Both the position numbers and the translations under genes were made by a program. A stretch of DNA of 64,000 bases from Anomaloglossus baeobatrachus (taxonomy: Eukaryota > Chordata > Amphibia > Anura > Aromobatidae), in NCBI RefSeq assembly GCF_048569485.1, contig NC_134361.1:171268883-171332882 (forward strand). Reading direction: 5' to 3'. Below are positions 45,426 through 56,542 of this stretch, piece after piece. The notes beneath the pieces are model-generated. The model searched no databases and had not been told where the DNA came from. It saw only the letters and a list, made by a program, of their open reading frames with translations. Each line of letters begins with the position of its first letter. Positions within the stretch are counted from its first letter, which is position 1.

Positions 45426-46557
45426 CGATCTCCTCCGGAATGTCATCACTCTGATGTAGAACGGAAGTTTCACCCTCAAGATCCTCTTCTATGGATGAAC
45501 TACTGTCTTTATCAAAGTCCTCCGAATACTCCGATCTATCCCCGGTACTTGATAACTCATCGGGATCCCACAACTCACAAGACCCAACATCTGGCTTATA
45601 GGAGGGTGGTGGGGCAGATTTACATCGGGCCTCCACTTTGTTTACCCCATGACATGCCAGTGATGTCTTGCTCCGATTTTCTGGAGGATAGACCTCTGGG
45701 ATATGCTTCTGTTCCAGACTATGCTTGTATATGTGAAATTCGTGTTTTTTAATGAACTGTTTGAGATGTTCCTGAACAAACCCTAAGCGCAGTATGGCGT
45801 TTGCACTAGGCCGTGATTCTGGACACTTATCTAACACGGTTTCCACCAATGTGTGTAACTCAGATGAGTAGCAGTCTGGCAGTGGAGAATAGTCCCCTTT
45901 GACAATTTTGTAAAAGAGGCTTATTAAATTGGTTGCATTGAATGCTGGCTTTAGGGCACACATTTCATAAAGTAAACAGCCGAGGGCCCAGATGTCAGAT
46001 TTGGAGCTGTATGGTATATCTTGGCACAGCTCTGGACTGAGGTAGTAAGGTGTGCCCACACATGTACTTGCCATATCAAAGGTGCTGTTCATTACCTTGG
46101 AAATGCCAAAATCCCCAAGACGAATCATGCCCTTTTTGGTAAGAAAGACATTTGAAGTCTTGATATCTCTGTGGAGGATCTTCATGGAATGGATGTACTG
46201 AATAGCCATTGCCAGCTGAAGGAACCAGTCCATGATGACAGCTTCTGAGTAGAAAACACCTTTCCTCTGTTTGATGTGATCATCCAGGGTTCCTCCATCA
46301 CAATAGTCCTGGACAATAAAAACATGTTCATCTTCTGGGTCACAGAAGTGCTCATGGCACACTACAATGTTTGGGTGTAGAAGTTTACGTAGGATGGTGG
46401 CCTCTTGCAGTACACACTCCTTGGTTCTCAGTCGTTTGGATGCATCTACTTTGATCTTCTTCACTGCGTATATCTTCTTACTCTGTTTATTTCTCATGAG
46501 GAACACTTCAGCTGTGGCACCTCTCCCAATTTTCAATATTTCCTCATAATTCTCCAT
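45426..46557 (-). CDS. NEK-family serine/threonine protein kinase, coding exon 1 (kinase domain)
   Basis: Encodes residues 1-377 plus one base; donor ATCG|GTAAGC. The full model (with 39348-39545 and 36879-37051) is 1503 nt, 500 residues. The kinase domain spans about residues 4-268: glycine loop GRGATAEV (Ala16 replaces the usual third Gly), Lys33 in AVKK, Glu52 of helix C, HRDIKTSN (Asp131), DFG (149-151), activation loop ending [22 protein letters not shown]. All catalytic residues are present, so an active kinase is expected. [22 protein letters not shown] and KSDIWALG are typical of NIMA-related kinases, which act at centrosomes, cilia and in cell-cycle control. Residues 269-377 are a low-complexity tail with [14 protein letters not shown]. 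The whole kinase domain lies in one exon, unusual for NEKs. Upstream of the ATG, GTACATAG|GTGAGG could be an acceptor of a 5' UTR intron. The subtype (NEK11/5/3-like or a lineage-specific member) is not decided. Confidence 0.9.
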
Positions 46558-46570
46558 GATAAGTCCTCAC
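46558..46570 (-). promoter_or_regulatory. Possible 5' UTR and splice acceptor of the NEK gene
   Basis: The minus strand reads TTTTCTATTGTACATAG then GTGAGGACTTATC before ATGGAG. If used, transcription would start further right, beyond the satellite, possibly in the CpG island at 54.1-54.6 kb. Confidence 0.35.
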
Positions 46571-46683
46571 CTATGTACAATAGAAAACACTGTGAAAAGA
46601 TCTAAACACGTGAAGTTTAGATGGAAAATCTTGCCAAGGAGGCCACGCTCCATGTCTGGTCATAGGACACCAAAAATGGCTAT

Positions 46684-49600
46684 ACCTTATATAGAGCTGC
46701 ACTGAGGACCCCGGACTGGCCACTATGCATTATATGGAGCTGTACTGAGGACCCAGGACTGGCCGCTATACAATAGATGGAGGTGCATTGAGGACCCGGG
46801 ACCAGCCACTATACATTATATGGAGCTGCGCTGAGGACCCGGGACGGGCTGCTATACATTATCTAGAGCTGCACTGAGGACCCAGGACAGGCCGCTATAC
46901 AATAGATGGAGCTGCATTGAGGACCCCGGACTGACCACTATACAATAGATGGAGCTGCACTGAGGACCCAGGACAGGCCGCTATACAATAGATGGAGCTG
47001 CATTGAGGACCCAGGACTGGCTGCTATACAATAGATGGAGCTGCATTGAGGACCCAGGACTGGCCGCTATACAATAGATGGAGCTGCACTGAGGACCCAG
47101 GACAGGCCGCTATACAATAGATGGAGCTGCACTGAGGACCCAGGACCGGCCACTATACAATAGATGGAGCTGCACTGAGGACCCAGGACCGGCCGCTATA
47201 CAATAGATGGAGCTGCATTGAGGACCCAGGACTGGCTGCTATACAATAGATGGAGCTGCATTAATGACCCAGGACTGGCCGCTATACAATAGATGGAGCT
47301 GCATTGAGGACCCAGGACTGGCTGCTATACAATAGATGGAGCTGCATTGAGGACCCAGGACTGGCTGCTATACAATAGATGGAGCTGCATTGAGGACCCA
47401 GGACTGGCCGCTATACAATAGATGGAGCTGCATTGAGGACCCAGGACTGGCCGCTATACAATAGATGGAGCTGCATTGAGGACCCAGGACTGGCCGCTAT
47501 ACAACAGATGGAGCTGCATTGAGGACCCAGGACTGGCCGCTATACAATAGATGGAGCTGCACTGAGGACCCAGGACTGGCCGCTATACAATAGATGGAGC
47601 TGCACTGAGGACCCAGGACAGGCCGCTATACAATAGATGGAGCTGCATTGAGGACCCCGGACAGGCCGCTATACAATAGATGGAGCTGCATTGAGGACCC
47701 CGGACAGGCCGCTATACAATAGATGGAGCTGCATTGAGGACCCCGGACTGGCTGCTATACAATAGATGGAGCTGCATTGAGGACCCCGGACTGGCCGCTA
47801 TACAATAGATGGAGCTGCATTAATGACCCAGGACAGGCCGCTATACAATAGATGGAGCTGCACTGAGGACCCAGGACCGGCCGCTATACAACAGATGGAG
47901 CTGCATTGAGGACCCAGGACTGGCCGCTATACAATAGATGGAGCTGCATTGAGGACCCAGGACTGGCCGCTATACAATAGATGGAGCTGCATTGAGGACC
48001 CAGGACTGGCCGCTATACAATAGATGGAGCTGCATTAATGACCCAGGACTGGCCGCTATACAATAGATGGAGCTGCACTGAGGACCCAGGACCGGCCGCT
48101 ATACAACAGATGGAGCTGCATTGAGGACCCAGGACTGGCCGCTATACAATAGATGGAGCTGCATTGAGGACCCAGGACTGGCCGCTATACAATAGATGGA
48201 GCTGCATTGAGGACCCAGGACTGGCCGCTATACAATAGATGGAGCTGCGTTGAGGACCCAGGACTGGCCGCTATACAATAGATGGAGCTGCATTGAGGAC
48301 CCAGGACTGGCCGCTATACAATAGATGGAGCTGCATTGAGGACCCAGGACAGGCCGCTATACAATAGATGGAGCTGCATTGAGGACCCCGGACTGGCCGC
48401 TATACAACAGATGGAGCTGCATTGAGGACCCAGGACTGGCCGCTATACAACAGATGGAGCTGCATTGAGGACCCAGGACTGGCCGCTATACAATAGATGG
48501 AGCTGCATTGAGGACCCAGGACTGGCCGCTATACAATAGATGGAGCTGCATTGAGGACCCAGGACTGGCTGCTATACAATAGATGGAGCTGCATTGAGGA
48601 CCCAGGACTGGCCGCTATACAATAGATGGAGCTGCATTGAGGACCCCGGACTGGCCGCTATACAACAGATGGAGCTGCATTGAGGACCCAGGACTGGCCG
48701 CTATACAATAGATGGAGCTGTACTGAGGACCCAGGACTGGCTGCTATACAATAGATGGAGCTGCATTGAGGACCCAGGACTGGCCGCTATACAATAGATG
48801 GAGCTGTACTGAGGACCCAGGACTGGCTGCTATACAATAGATGGAGCTGCATTGAGGACCCAGGACAGGCCGCTATACAATAGATGGAGCTGCATTGAGG
48901 ACCCCGGACAGGCCGCTATACAATAGATGGAGCTGTACTGAGGACCCAGGACTGGCTGCTATACAATAGATGGAGCTGCATTGAGGACCCCGGACAGGCC
49001 GCTATACAATAGATGGAGCTGCATTGAGGACCCCGGACTGGCTGCTATACAATAGATGGAGCTGCATTGAGGACCCCGGACTGGCCGCTATACAATAGAT
49101 GGAGCTGCATTAATGACCCAGGACAGGCCGCTATACAATAGATGGAGCTGCACTGAGGACCCAGGACCGGCCGCTATACAACAGATGGAGCTGCATTGAG
49201 GACCCAGGACTGGCCGCTATACAATAGATGGAGCTGCATTGAGGACCCAGGACTGGCCGCTATACAATAGATGGAGCTGCATTGAGGACCCAGGACTGGC
49301 CGCTATACAATAGATGGAGCTGCATTAATGACCCAGGACTGGCCGCTATACAATAGATGGAGCTGCATTAATGACCCAGGACTGGCCGCTATACAATAGA
49401 TGGAGCTGCATTGAGGACCCCGGACTGGCCGCTATACAATAGATGGAGCTGCATTAATGACCCAGGACAGGCCGCTATACAATAGATGGAGCTGCACTGA
49501 GGACCCAGGACCGGCCGCTATACAACAGATGGAGCTGCATTGAGGACCCAGGACTGGCCGCTATACAATAGATGGAGCTGCATTGAGGACCCAGGACTGG

Positions 49601-51758
49601 CCGCTATACAACAGATGGAGCTGCATTGAGGACCCAGGACTGGCCGCTATACAATAGATGGAGCTGCATTGAGGACCCAGGACTGGCCGCTATACAATAG
49701 ATGGAGCTGCATTGAGGACCCCGGACTGGCCGCTATACAATAGATGGAGCTGCATTGAGGACCCAGGACAGGCCGCTATACAATAGATGGAGCTGCATTG
49801 AGGACCCCGGACAGGCCGCTATACAATAGATGGAGCTGCATTGAGGACCCCGGACAGGCCGCTATACAATAGATGGAGCTGCATTGAGGACCCAGGACTG
49901 GCCGCTATACAACAGATGGAGCTGCATTGAGGACCCAGGACTGGCCGCTATACAATAGATAGAGCTGCATTGAGGACCCAGGACTGGCCGCTATACAATA
50001 GATGGAGCTGCATTGAGGACCCCGGACTGGCCGCTATACAATAGATGGAGCTGCATTGAGGACCCAGGACAGGCCGCTATACAATAGATGGAGCTGCATT
50101 GAGGACCCCGGACTGGCCGCTATACAATAGATGGAGCTGCATTGAGGACCCAGGACAGGCCGCTATACAATAGATGGAGCTGCATTGAGGACCCCGGACA
50201 GGCCGCTATACAATAGATGGAGCTGCATTGAGGACCCCGGACAGGCCGCTATACAATAGATGGAGCTGCATTGAGGACCCAGGACTGGCCGCTATACAAT
50301 AGATGGAGCTGCATTGAGGACCCAGGACTGGCCGCTATACAATAGATGGAGCTGCATTGAGGACCCCGGACAGGCCGCTATACAATAGATGGAGCTGCAT
50401 TGAGGACCCCGGACTGGCCGCTATACAATAGATGGAGCTGCATTGAGGACCCCGGACAGGCCGCTATACAATAGATGGAGCTGCATTGAGGACCCAGGAC
50501 TGTCCGCGATACAATAGATGTAGCTGCACTGAGGACCCAGGACTGGCCACTATACAATAGATGGAGCTGCATTGAGGATCTAGGACCGGCCACTATAGAA
50601 TAGATGGAGCTGCATTGAGGACCCAGGACTGTCCGCGATACAATAGATGGAGCTGCACTGAGGACCCGGGACTAGCCGCTATACAATAGATGGAGCTGCA
50701 TTGAGGACCCAGGACTGTCCGCGATACAATAAATGGAGCTGCACTGAGGACCCAGGACTAGCCGCTATACAATAGATGGAGCTGCATTGAGGATCTAGGA
50801 CCGGCCACTATAGAATAGATGGAGCTGCACTGAGGACCCAGGACCGGCCACTATAGAATAGATGGAGCTGCACTGAGGACCCAGGACTGGCCGCTATAGA
50901 ATAGATGGAGCTGCACTGAGGACCCAGGACTAGCCGCTATACAATAGATGGAGCTGCATTGAGGACCCAGGACTGTCCGCGATACAATAAATGGAGCTGC
51001 ACTGAGGACCCAGGACTAGCCGCTATACAATAGATGGAGCTGCATTGAAGATCTAGGACCGGCCACTATAGAATAGATGGAGCTGCACTGAGGACCCAGG
51101 ACCGGCCACTATAGAATAGATGGAGCTGCACTGAGGACCCAGGACTGGCCGCTATACAATAGATGGAGCTGCATTGAAGATCTAGGACCGGCCACTATAG
51201 AATAGATGGAGCTGCACTGAGGACCCAGGACCGGCCACTATAGAATAGATGGAGCTGCACTGAGGACCCAGGACTGGCTGCTATACAATAGATGGAGCTG
51301 CATTGAGGATCCCGGACCGGCCACTATACATTATACGGAGCTGCATTGAGGATCCCGGACCGGCTGCTATACATTATATGGAGCTGTACTGAGGACCTGG
51401 GACCGGCTGCTATACATTATATGGAGCCGCACTAAAGACCCAGGACCGGCCACTATACAATAGATGGAGCTGCATTGAGGACCAAGGACCGACCACTATA
51501 CAATAGATGGAGCTGCATTGAGGACCCCGGACCGGCCACTATACATTATATAGAGCTACACTGAGGACCCAGGACCGGCCGCTATACATTATATAGAGCT
51601 ACACTGAGGACCCAGGACCGGCCGCTATACATTACATGGAGCTGCGCTGAGGACCCGGGACCGGCTGCTATACATGACATGGAGCTGCGCTGAGGACCCG
51701 GGACCAGCTGCTATACATGACATGGAGCTGCGCTGAGGACCCGGGACCAGCTGCTATA
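46684..51758 (+). repeat. 43-bp satellite array, about 118 copies
   Basis: Unit CTATACAATAGATGGAGCTG + CATTGAGGACCCAGGACTGG + CCG (43 bp). Variants include TAATGACCC for GAGGACCC, AACAGATGG for AATAGATGG, TGTCCGCGATAC, and GATCTAGGACCGGCCACTATAGAATAG. Edge units are the most diverged and the centre is homogenised, as expected from unequal exchange. Two larger scales are visible: a 258-bp (six-unit) repeat at about 50716-51231 and a 1290-bp (30-unit) duplication (47751 and 49041 have identical context). No coding function. It begins about 115 bp 5' of the first NEK coding exon. Confidence 0.97.
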
Positions 51759-52072
51759 CATAGAAAATATTGCACCACTCTATTCAAATTGGGACATTTT
51801 CTTTGTAAACCTGGGGCACAATCCACAGGAATAATGACTGGACTTTGATGCAGAATGTGTCTTGGATTTTAGCCCTTTACACTGGGTGACATCTGCACTG
51901 CAAGTCAATGCCGCATGGTATAATATTCTTTACTAAACTTTGCTCAGGATTTCATTGGAAATTTCATTCAGGAAATTGGCAGCTAATCTGCCCCTTATCC
52001 TTATTAAAGAAAACGAGTTAACCAGACATGGCGCCCCCCTTGTGTGCAGACTGTACCCCACCTTCTTTACCC
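51759..52072. other. No gene recognised
   Basis: Spacer between satellite and palindrome. No feature seen. Confidence 0.3.
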
Positions 52073-54010
52073 CAAGGCTACGTTCTCATGATCAGTATTT
52101 GTGATGCAGCTGAATTTCTGCTCCTAAGTTCACTTGCGTCTTTCTTTGCATTTTTTACGTGATTTTGTTGCATACGTTTTCATCTCAATAAAGTTGGTTG
52201 AAACACAGGCAGCGGAGCAAACAGGAATCACGTTTATTACAAATTATACTGGTATAAAATCATAATTATTACCTTCACCATCTCATAAGAAACACTATAC
52301 ATCCCAATACACGCATACATATACTGACACACAAAACTATAAAGATATAGCTAGATATGTGGCAGAAGTATATTAGATAGAGGTTAGATATCATTTCCCA
52401 ACCCCACTATAAATTATACACTTGTTACATTTATGGCCTTTCTTGTGGCACTAAAGGGTGTTTAACCTGATATATAAATAATTAATAGAAATGATGTGGG
52501 GTCCCCCCTATTTTTCATAAACAGCAAAGGTAAAGCAGACAGCTGAGGGCTGATATTATCAGGCTGGTAAGATTCATGGTTATTTGGCTCTTCCCAGCCT
52601 AAAAATTCCAGCCCATAGCTGCCCCAGAAGTGTCACATCACATTACATTAAATGCTACAATTCTGACGCTTTGCCTCGGATCTTGCCAACTGCCCTGGTG
52701 CGGTGCCAATCGGAGTAATGGTAGTTGGGGTTGATGTTAGCAGTGAAATGTCAGCAATCATCAAGCCCTGGTGTTAGTAATGAAGAGGCGTCTATCAGAC
52801 ACTCCCATTAATAACCCAGTAAGAAAAAAAAACAAAACACAAAGTTTATTTGAAAAACACTCCCTTAGGTTCACCATTTTATTAAAAAAAACAACTAATG
52901 CAGGTCTGCCATAGTCCAGGGTTCCGAAGTAGTCCACAAATGGTAACCTGAAAGACATAAGAGAGAAATAAAAACAAGACACTGTCCCTTGTTCACCAAT
53001 TTATTAGAGAGCAAAGTTGCGCAGTGTGAGCCGGGAATGGCTGCTCCTTAAAGTCTATGGAGCCTCGTTCTGAGACTCCATAGCCTTTGATCTACGTAAT
53101 CTTGGAACGTCGTTGGAAGCACTAGAGTACATTGGAGCTTTGTTTTCTAATAAATTGGTGAACGAGTAACAGTGTATTGTTTTTGTTTGTCTTTTTAGGT
53201 CTTTCTGTGTTTTATATTTGATTCTACCTATTGGGTTAGTAATGGGGGTGTTTGACAGATGCCTCTCCATTACTAACCCTTGGGCTTGATGCCAGCTGAC
53301 ATTACACAGCTGACATCAACCCCAAAAGTATTACCCTGATTGCCACCGCACCAAGGCAATCGCCAATAGCCGGGGCGAAGAGCCAGAATTCCCACATTTT
53401 ATGTGATGCGCCAATTCTGAGGTGTCTGCGGGCTGCAATTTTTAGGCTAAGAAGGACCCAATAACCATGGGACTTCCCAGCCTGATAATACCAGCCCCCA
53501 GCTGTCTGCTTTACCCCATGTTGTTTTTTTTAATAATTTATTTACTAGATTAAACCAGGCTAAACACCCTTAAGTGCCACATGACAGGCAATAAAGGGTG
53601 CAAGTGTATAATATATAGGGGACAGGACATTATATATCTGCAGGATATCTATCTATTCTATCTAATATATCTCTATCATCTATCTAGCTATACCTCTATA
53701 TTTCTTTGTGTATGTGTTCGTGTATTGGGACGCTAAACTCTGCTTTCCTGTTTGTTCTGCTGCCTGTGTTTCAACCTGATCTGTTTCATTTACATGTGTT
53801 TTTGGTGCGTTTACGCAGCGTAAACGCACTAAAAACCTCATATGCGTTTTTTTTACCTAATGCAAGTCTATGGGCAAAATCTGCACTGAAAACTCAGCGT
53901 ATCGCCAACAGAAACTGACGTGTTACGGCTATAAGAAGTTTATGCAACGTAAAAAAGAAGCGCAGAGAGCAGATTTCTATTTCTACCATCCTCTGCGCTT
54001 GTACTGTAAA
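52073..54010. mobile_element. Large imperfect palindrome, sister of the 25575-27605 interior
   Basis: 52430-52990 and 53010-53660 are inverted copies of one module (GGCACTAAAGGGTG / AAGTGCCACATGACAGG; GCAGACAGCTG; GCCACCGCACCA; TTACTAACCC). The same module is present once at 26680-27270. The left part starts AAGGCTACGTTCTCATG at 52074, like a MITE end, but no matching right end was found. The 53800-53860 part contains a GTTTACGCAGCGTAAAC palindrome. No coding sequence. Confidence 0.6.
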
Positions 54011-54116
54011 ATCCTGCATTTTGGAGTTAGTGAAACCCCCCAAAAAAGCTGTAAACACTGATGGTGGGCACAGTCCCCTATCTATTTATATGCAGTAATG
54101 CTTTCCACCAGAACAG

Positions 54117-54130
54117 TCAGTAGGGGGCGC
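54117..54130 (+). promoter_or_regulatory. CTCF-like motif
   Basis: TCAGTAGGGGGCGC matches the CCASYAGRKGGCRS core at 13 of 14 positions. At the edge of the CpG island. Confidence 0.45.
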
Positions 54131-54168
54131 TGTGTTCTCACACCAGGTATAAGGCAGGCGCCAGTGCG

Positions 54169-54176
54169 TGACGTCA
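54169..54176. promoter_or_regulatory. Perfect CRE palindrome
   Basis: GCGTGACGTCACAG in the CpG island, with a CCAAT box about 90 bp away. This pairing is common in CREB/ATF- and NF-Y-bound vertebrate promoters. Confidence 0.5.
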
Positions 54177-54217
54177 CAGAGGAGGTTCCGTCCTGCCGGG
54201 GCAGTAGCGGCAGCACA

Positions 54218-54231
54218 GCGCCCTCTGCAGG
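54218..54231 (-). promoter_or_regulatory. CTCF-like motif, opposite orientation
   Basis: The reverse complement CCTGCAGAGGGCGC matches the core at 13 of 14 positions. It faces the motif at 54117-54130. Confidence 0.45.
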
Positions 54232-54674
54232 CTGCTCTCCGGACAGTGCTGTGGGCCGCTGTGACCAATGTCCAGTCACCGCTTACATAGCAGGCCGTGG
54301 AATTACAGGACAAGTACCGTCGGCCCCGTCTTGTCCCCTCTTAGGCCTCGGCCCGGTATACGCTCCTCTCCCCGGTCATACCTGTGCCCGGTGTCCTGCC
54401 TCCTCCGGTCACATCCCTGTGCTCGGCCCGGGTGTCGCCACTTCTCGGCCTCACTGTTGTTATCGTGCTCTGTTCTGTTTCCAGGGGAACGGAGCCCTGT
54501 GCTGTGGGGGGCGGAGTCTTCATGTCCCGCAGACTCGTGCGGCGCAGTAAGCGGCAGTCCTACCAGCCGCACCAATCACGTTACAGCTTTCATTTCTCCA
54601 GTGGAGGCCTGAAAATGAAAGAGGTGATGTGATTGGCTGATGTGGACAGTAGTTGTATACCGTGTAACCTTCAT

Positions 54675-55465
54675 ATTCTCTGCCATGGTTACAGCAGTTT
54701 AGGCAACAAATATGGGGAGACGCTAATATAAACTTTATATTATAGCTCACTATTTAGCGTCTCCCCATATTTGTTGCCATGGTTTCCGCAGTTGATATTA
54801 TGGCTCATTATTTAGGGTCTCTCCAGATTTGTGGCATTGTTACAGCACTTTATATTATGGTCATTATTTAGGGTCTCCCCAGATTTGCTACCATGATTTC
54901 CGCAGTTGATATTATGGCTCATTATTTAGGGTCTCTCCATATTTGTTGCCATGGTTACAGCAGTTTATATTATAGCTCATTATTTAGGGTCTCCCCATAT
55001 TTGCTGCCATGGTTACCCCATTTCATATTATAGCTCATTATTTAGGGTCTCCCCATCTTTGTTGCCATGGTTACAGCAGTTTATATTATAGCTCGTTATT
55101 TAGGGTCTCCCCATATTTGCTGCCATGGTTACCGCAGTTCATATTATAGCTCATTATTTAGGGTCTCCCCATATTTGCTGCCATGGTTACTGCAGTTTAT
55201 ATTATAGCTCATTATTTAGGGTCTCTCCATATTTGTTGCCATGGTTACAGCAGTTTATATTATAACTCATTATTTAGGGTCTCCCCATATTTGCTGCCAT
55301 GGTTACCCCATTTCATATTATAGCTCATTATTTAGGGTCTCCCCATTTTTGTTGCCATGGTTTCAGCAGTTTATATTATAGCTCATTATTTAGGGTCTCC
55401 CCATATTTGCTGCCATGGTTACTACAGTTTATATTATAGCTCATTATTTAGGGTCTCCCCAGATT
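54675..55465 (+). repeat. 58-bp tandem array, each unit with an X-box-like palindrome
   Basis: About 13-14 units of GGGTCTCCCCATATTTGCTG + CCATGGTTACAGCAGTTTAT + ATTATAGCTCATTATTTA. From 54925 onward spacing is exactly 58 bp. G(T/C)TGCCATGGTTAC occurs at 54945, 55003, 55061, 55119, 55177, 55235, 55293 and 55409, with a one-base variant at 55351. It matches the RFX X-box pattern RYYNYYATRRNRAC at 13 of 14 positions. The first units are diverged. A perfect 25-bp inverted repeat (54702-54726 against 54754-54778) opens the array. No coding. Confidence 0.93.
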
Positions 55466-55469
55466 TGAT

Positions 55470-56037
55470 TATTATTTATGATTTCCGTTATTCTATTTAG
55501 TAGGAGGAGCAGGATGATGACGTTAATACCATGGACGGATCCATCACGTGACAGATCCCATGTTGGCCACTGATTACACCGTAGCAGAATTCAGATCGAT
55601 CCTTTGTTTATTTTTTATAAATGTTTTCAGACATTAAAATAAACTGTAAAAACTTGGTATCGTAATTGTTTCCACCACAGACGTCAATTCCACCGAGTGG
55701 TAAGATGGTGGCGTGTAAAGGATGGAGGCCACATATGGGGATGTTTCCAGGTGTGGCTGAGTGTGGGGTGCAGGCTGTGAACAGCTACGTGACGTGAAGA
55801 ATTATTCACACCCCATTAAATTTCCACGCTATGTGATATACCAACACACGGTAACAAAGGAAATGATATATGAGTTTCTAAATAGTTTTAAAATATAAAT
55901 CTGAGAATTACGACGTGCATTTGTCGTCTGCCCCCCATATAGTTTGAGGCACCAAATACAATTCTGAGTGACCAATTGCCTCCAGAAGTCACCTGATTAG
56001 TGAATTGCATTAACCTGTGTGTAATTTATTCTCAGTA
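55470..56037. other. No gene recognised
   Basis: Intergenic. No repeat end or coding signature. Confidence 0.35.
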
Positions 56038-56040
56038 TAA

Positions 56041-56542
56041 GGCCTTCTTCAAACATCCGTGGTGTAGGTGCGTATGTATGTGTGTGTTCAGCGTGTGCTG
56101 TCCCTGTGCGATCTGTGTGACACCCGCATAGCATACAGACAGCATGAACTATACTTACCTATCCATGGAGCTGGTGTGTCCGGCACTGCTTCTGCGTCCG
56201 GCGCTGCTTCTGCTTCTGGTCTAAGATGCAGTGAATATGCAATCACCATAATAAGCGGGGCCCGGAAGCAACAGCAGCGGTGGAGACAGGTGAGTATAGA
56301 AAAGCATTTTATTTCACAGACACGTGTTTTTCTCTGGTATGTGTCACACTGATGTCACATGGAGCACATCAGTGTATGGGCCATGTGACATCCTGTTACC
56401 AGAGAAAAACGGACATGTCTATATATGGAGCACACGGACACAGTATGTTCTACACGGACACATGGTGCGCAAACCCATTGATTTGATTGAGTGTGAAAAC
56501 GGACGTCACATGTACCAGAAACACGGACGTGTGAAGGAGGCC
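56041..56542. mobile_element. PIF/Harbinger-type MITE (502 bp)
   Basis: Ends GGCCTTCTTCAAACATCCGTG and, reverse-complemented, GGCCTCCTTCACACGTCCGTG, flanked by TAA (56038-56040 and 56543-56545). Shares interior words with 41969-42832. Confidence 0.78.

Larger units (their letters stand above)
54080..54640. promoter_or_regulatory. CpG island, promoter candidate
   Basis: CpG dinucleotides are dense (roughly 40-45 in 560 bp) in a window otherwise poor in CpG outside young transposons. It holds a perfect CRE (54169-54176), CCAAT boxes (54265-54269, 54572-54576; inverted ATTGG 54632-54636), two CTCF-like motifs and many GGCCC/CGG words, with no TATA box at a clear place. It does not show transposon ends. 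It could be the promoter of the minus-strand NEK gene, of a plus-strand gene, or both. A plus-strand frame at 54522-54632 (starting MSRRLVRRSKRQSYQ, 36 codons) is a weak first-exon candidate. Confidence 0.6.

Noticed and set aside
45352-46557. The kinase as an unspliced processed pseudogene
   Set aside because: The frame ends at a good GTAAG donor, two further exons continue it with matching split codons, and all catalytic residues are intact.
46684-51758. CRISPR-like regular repeats
   Set aside because: The 43-bp units are head to tail with no spacers, in a eukaryotic context; this is a satellite.
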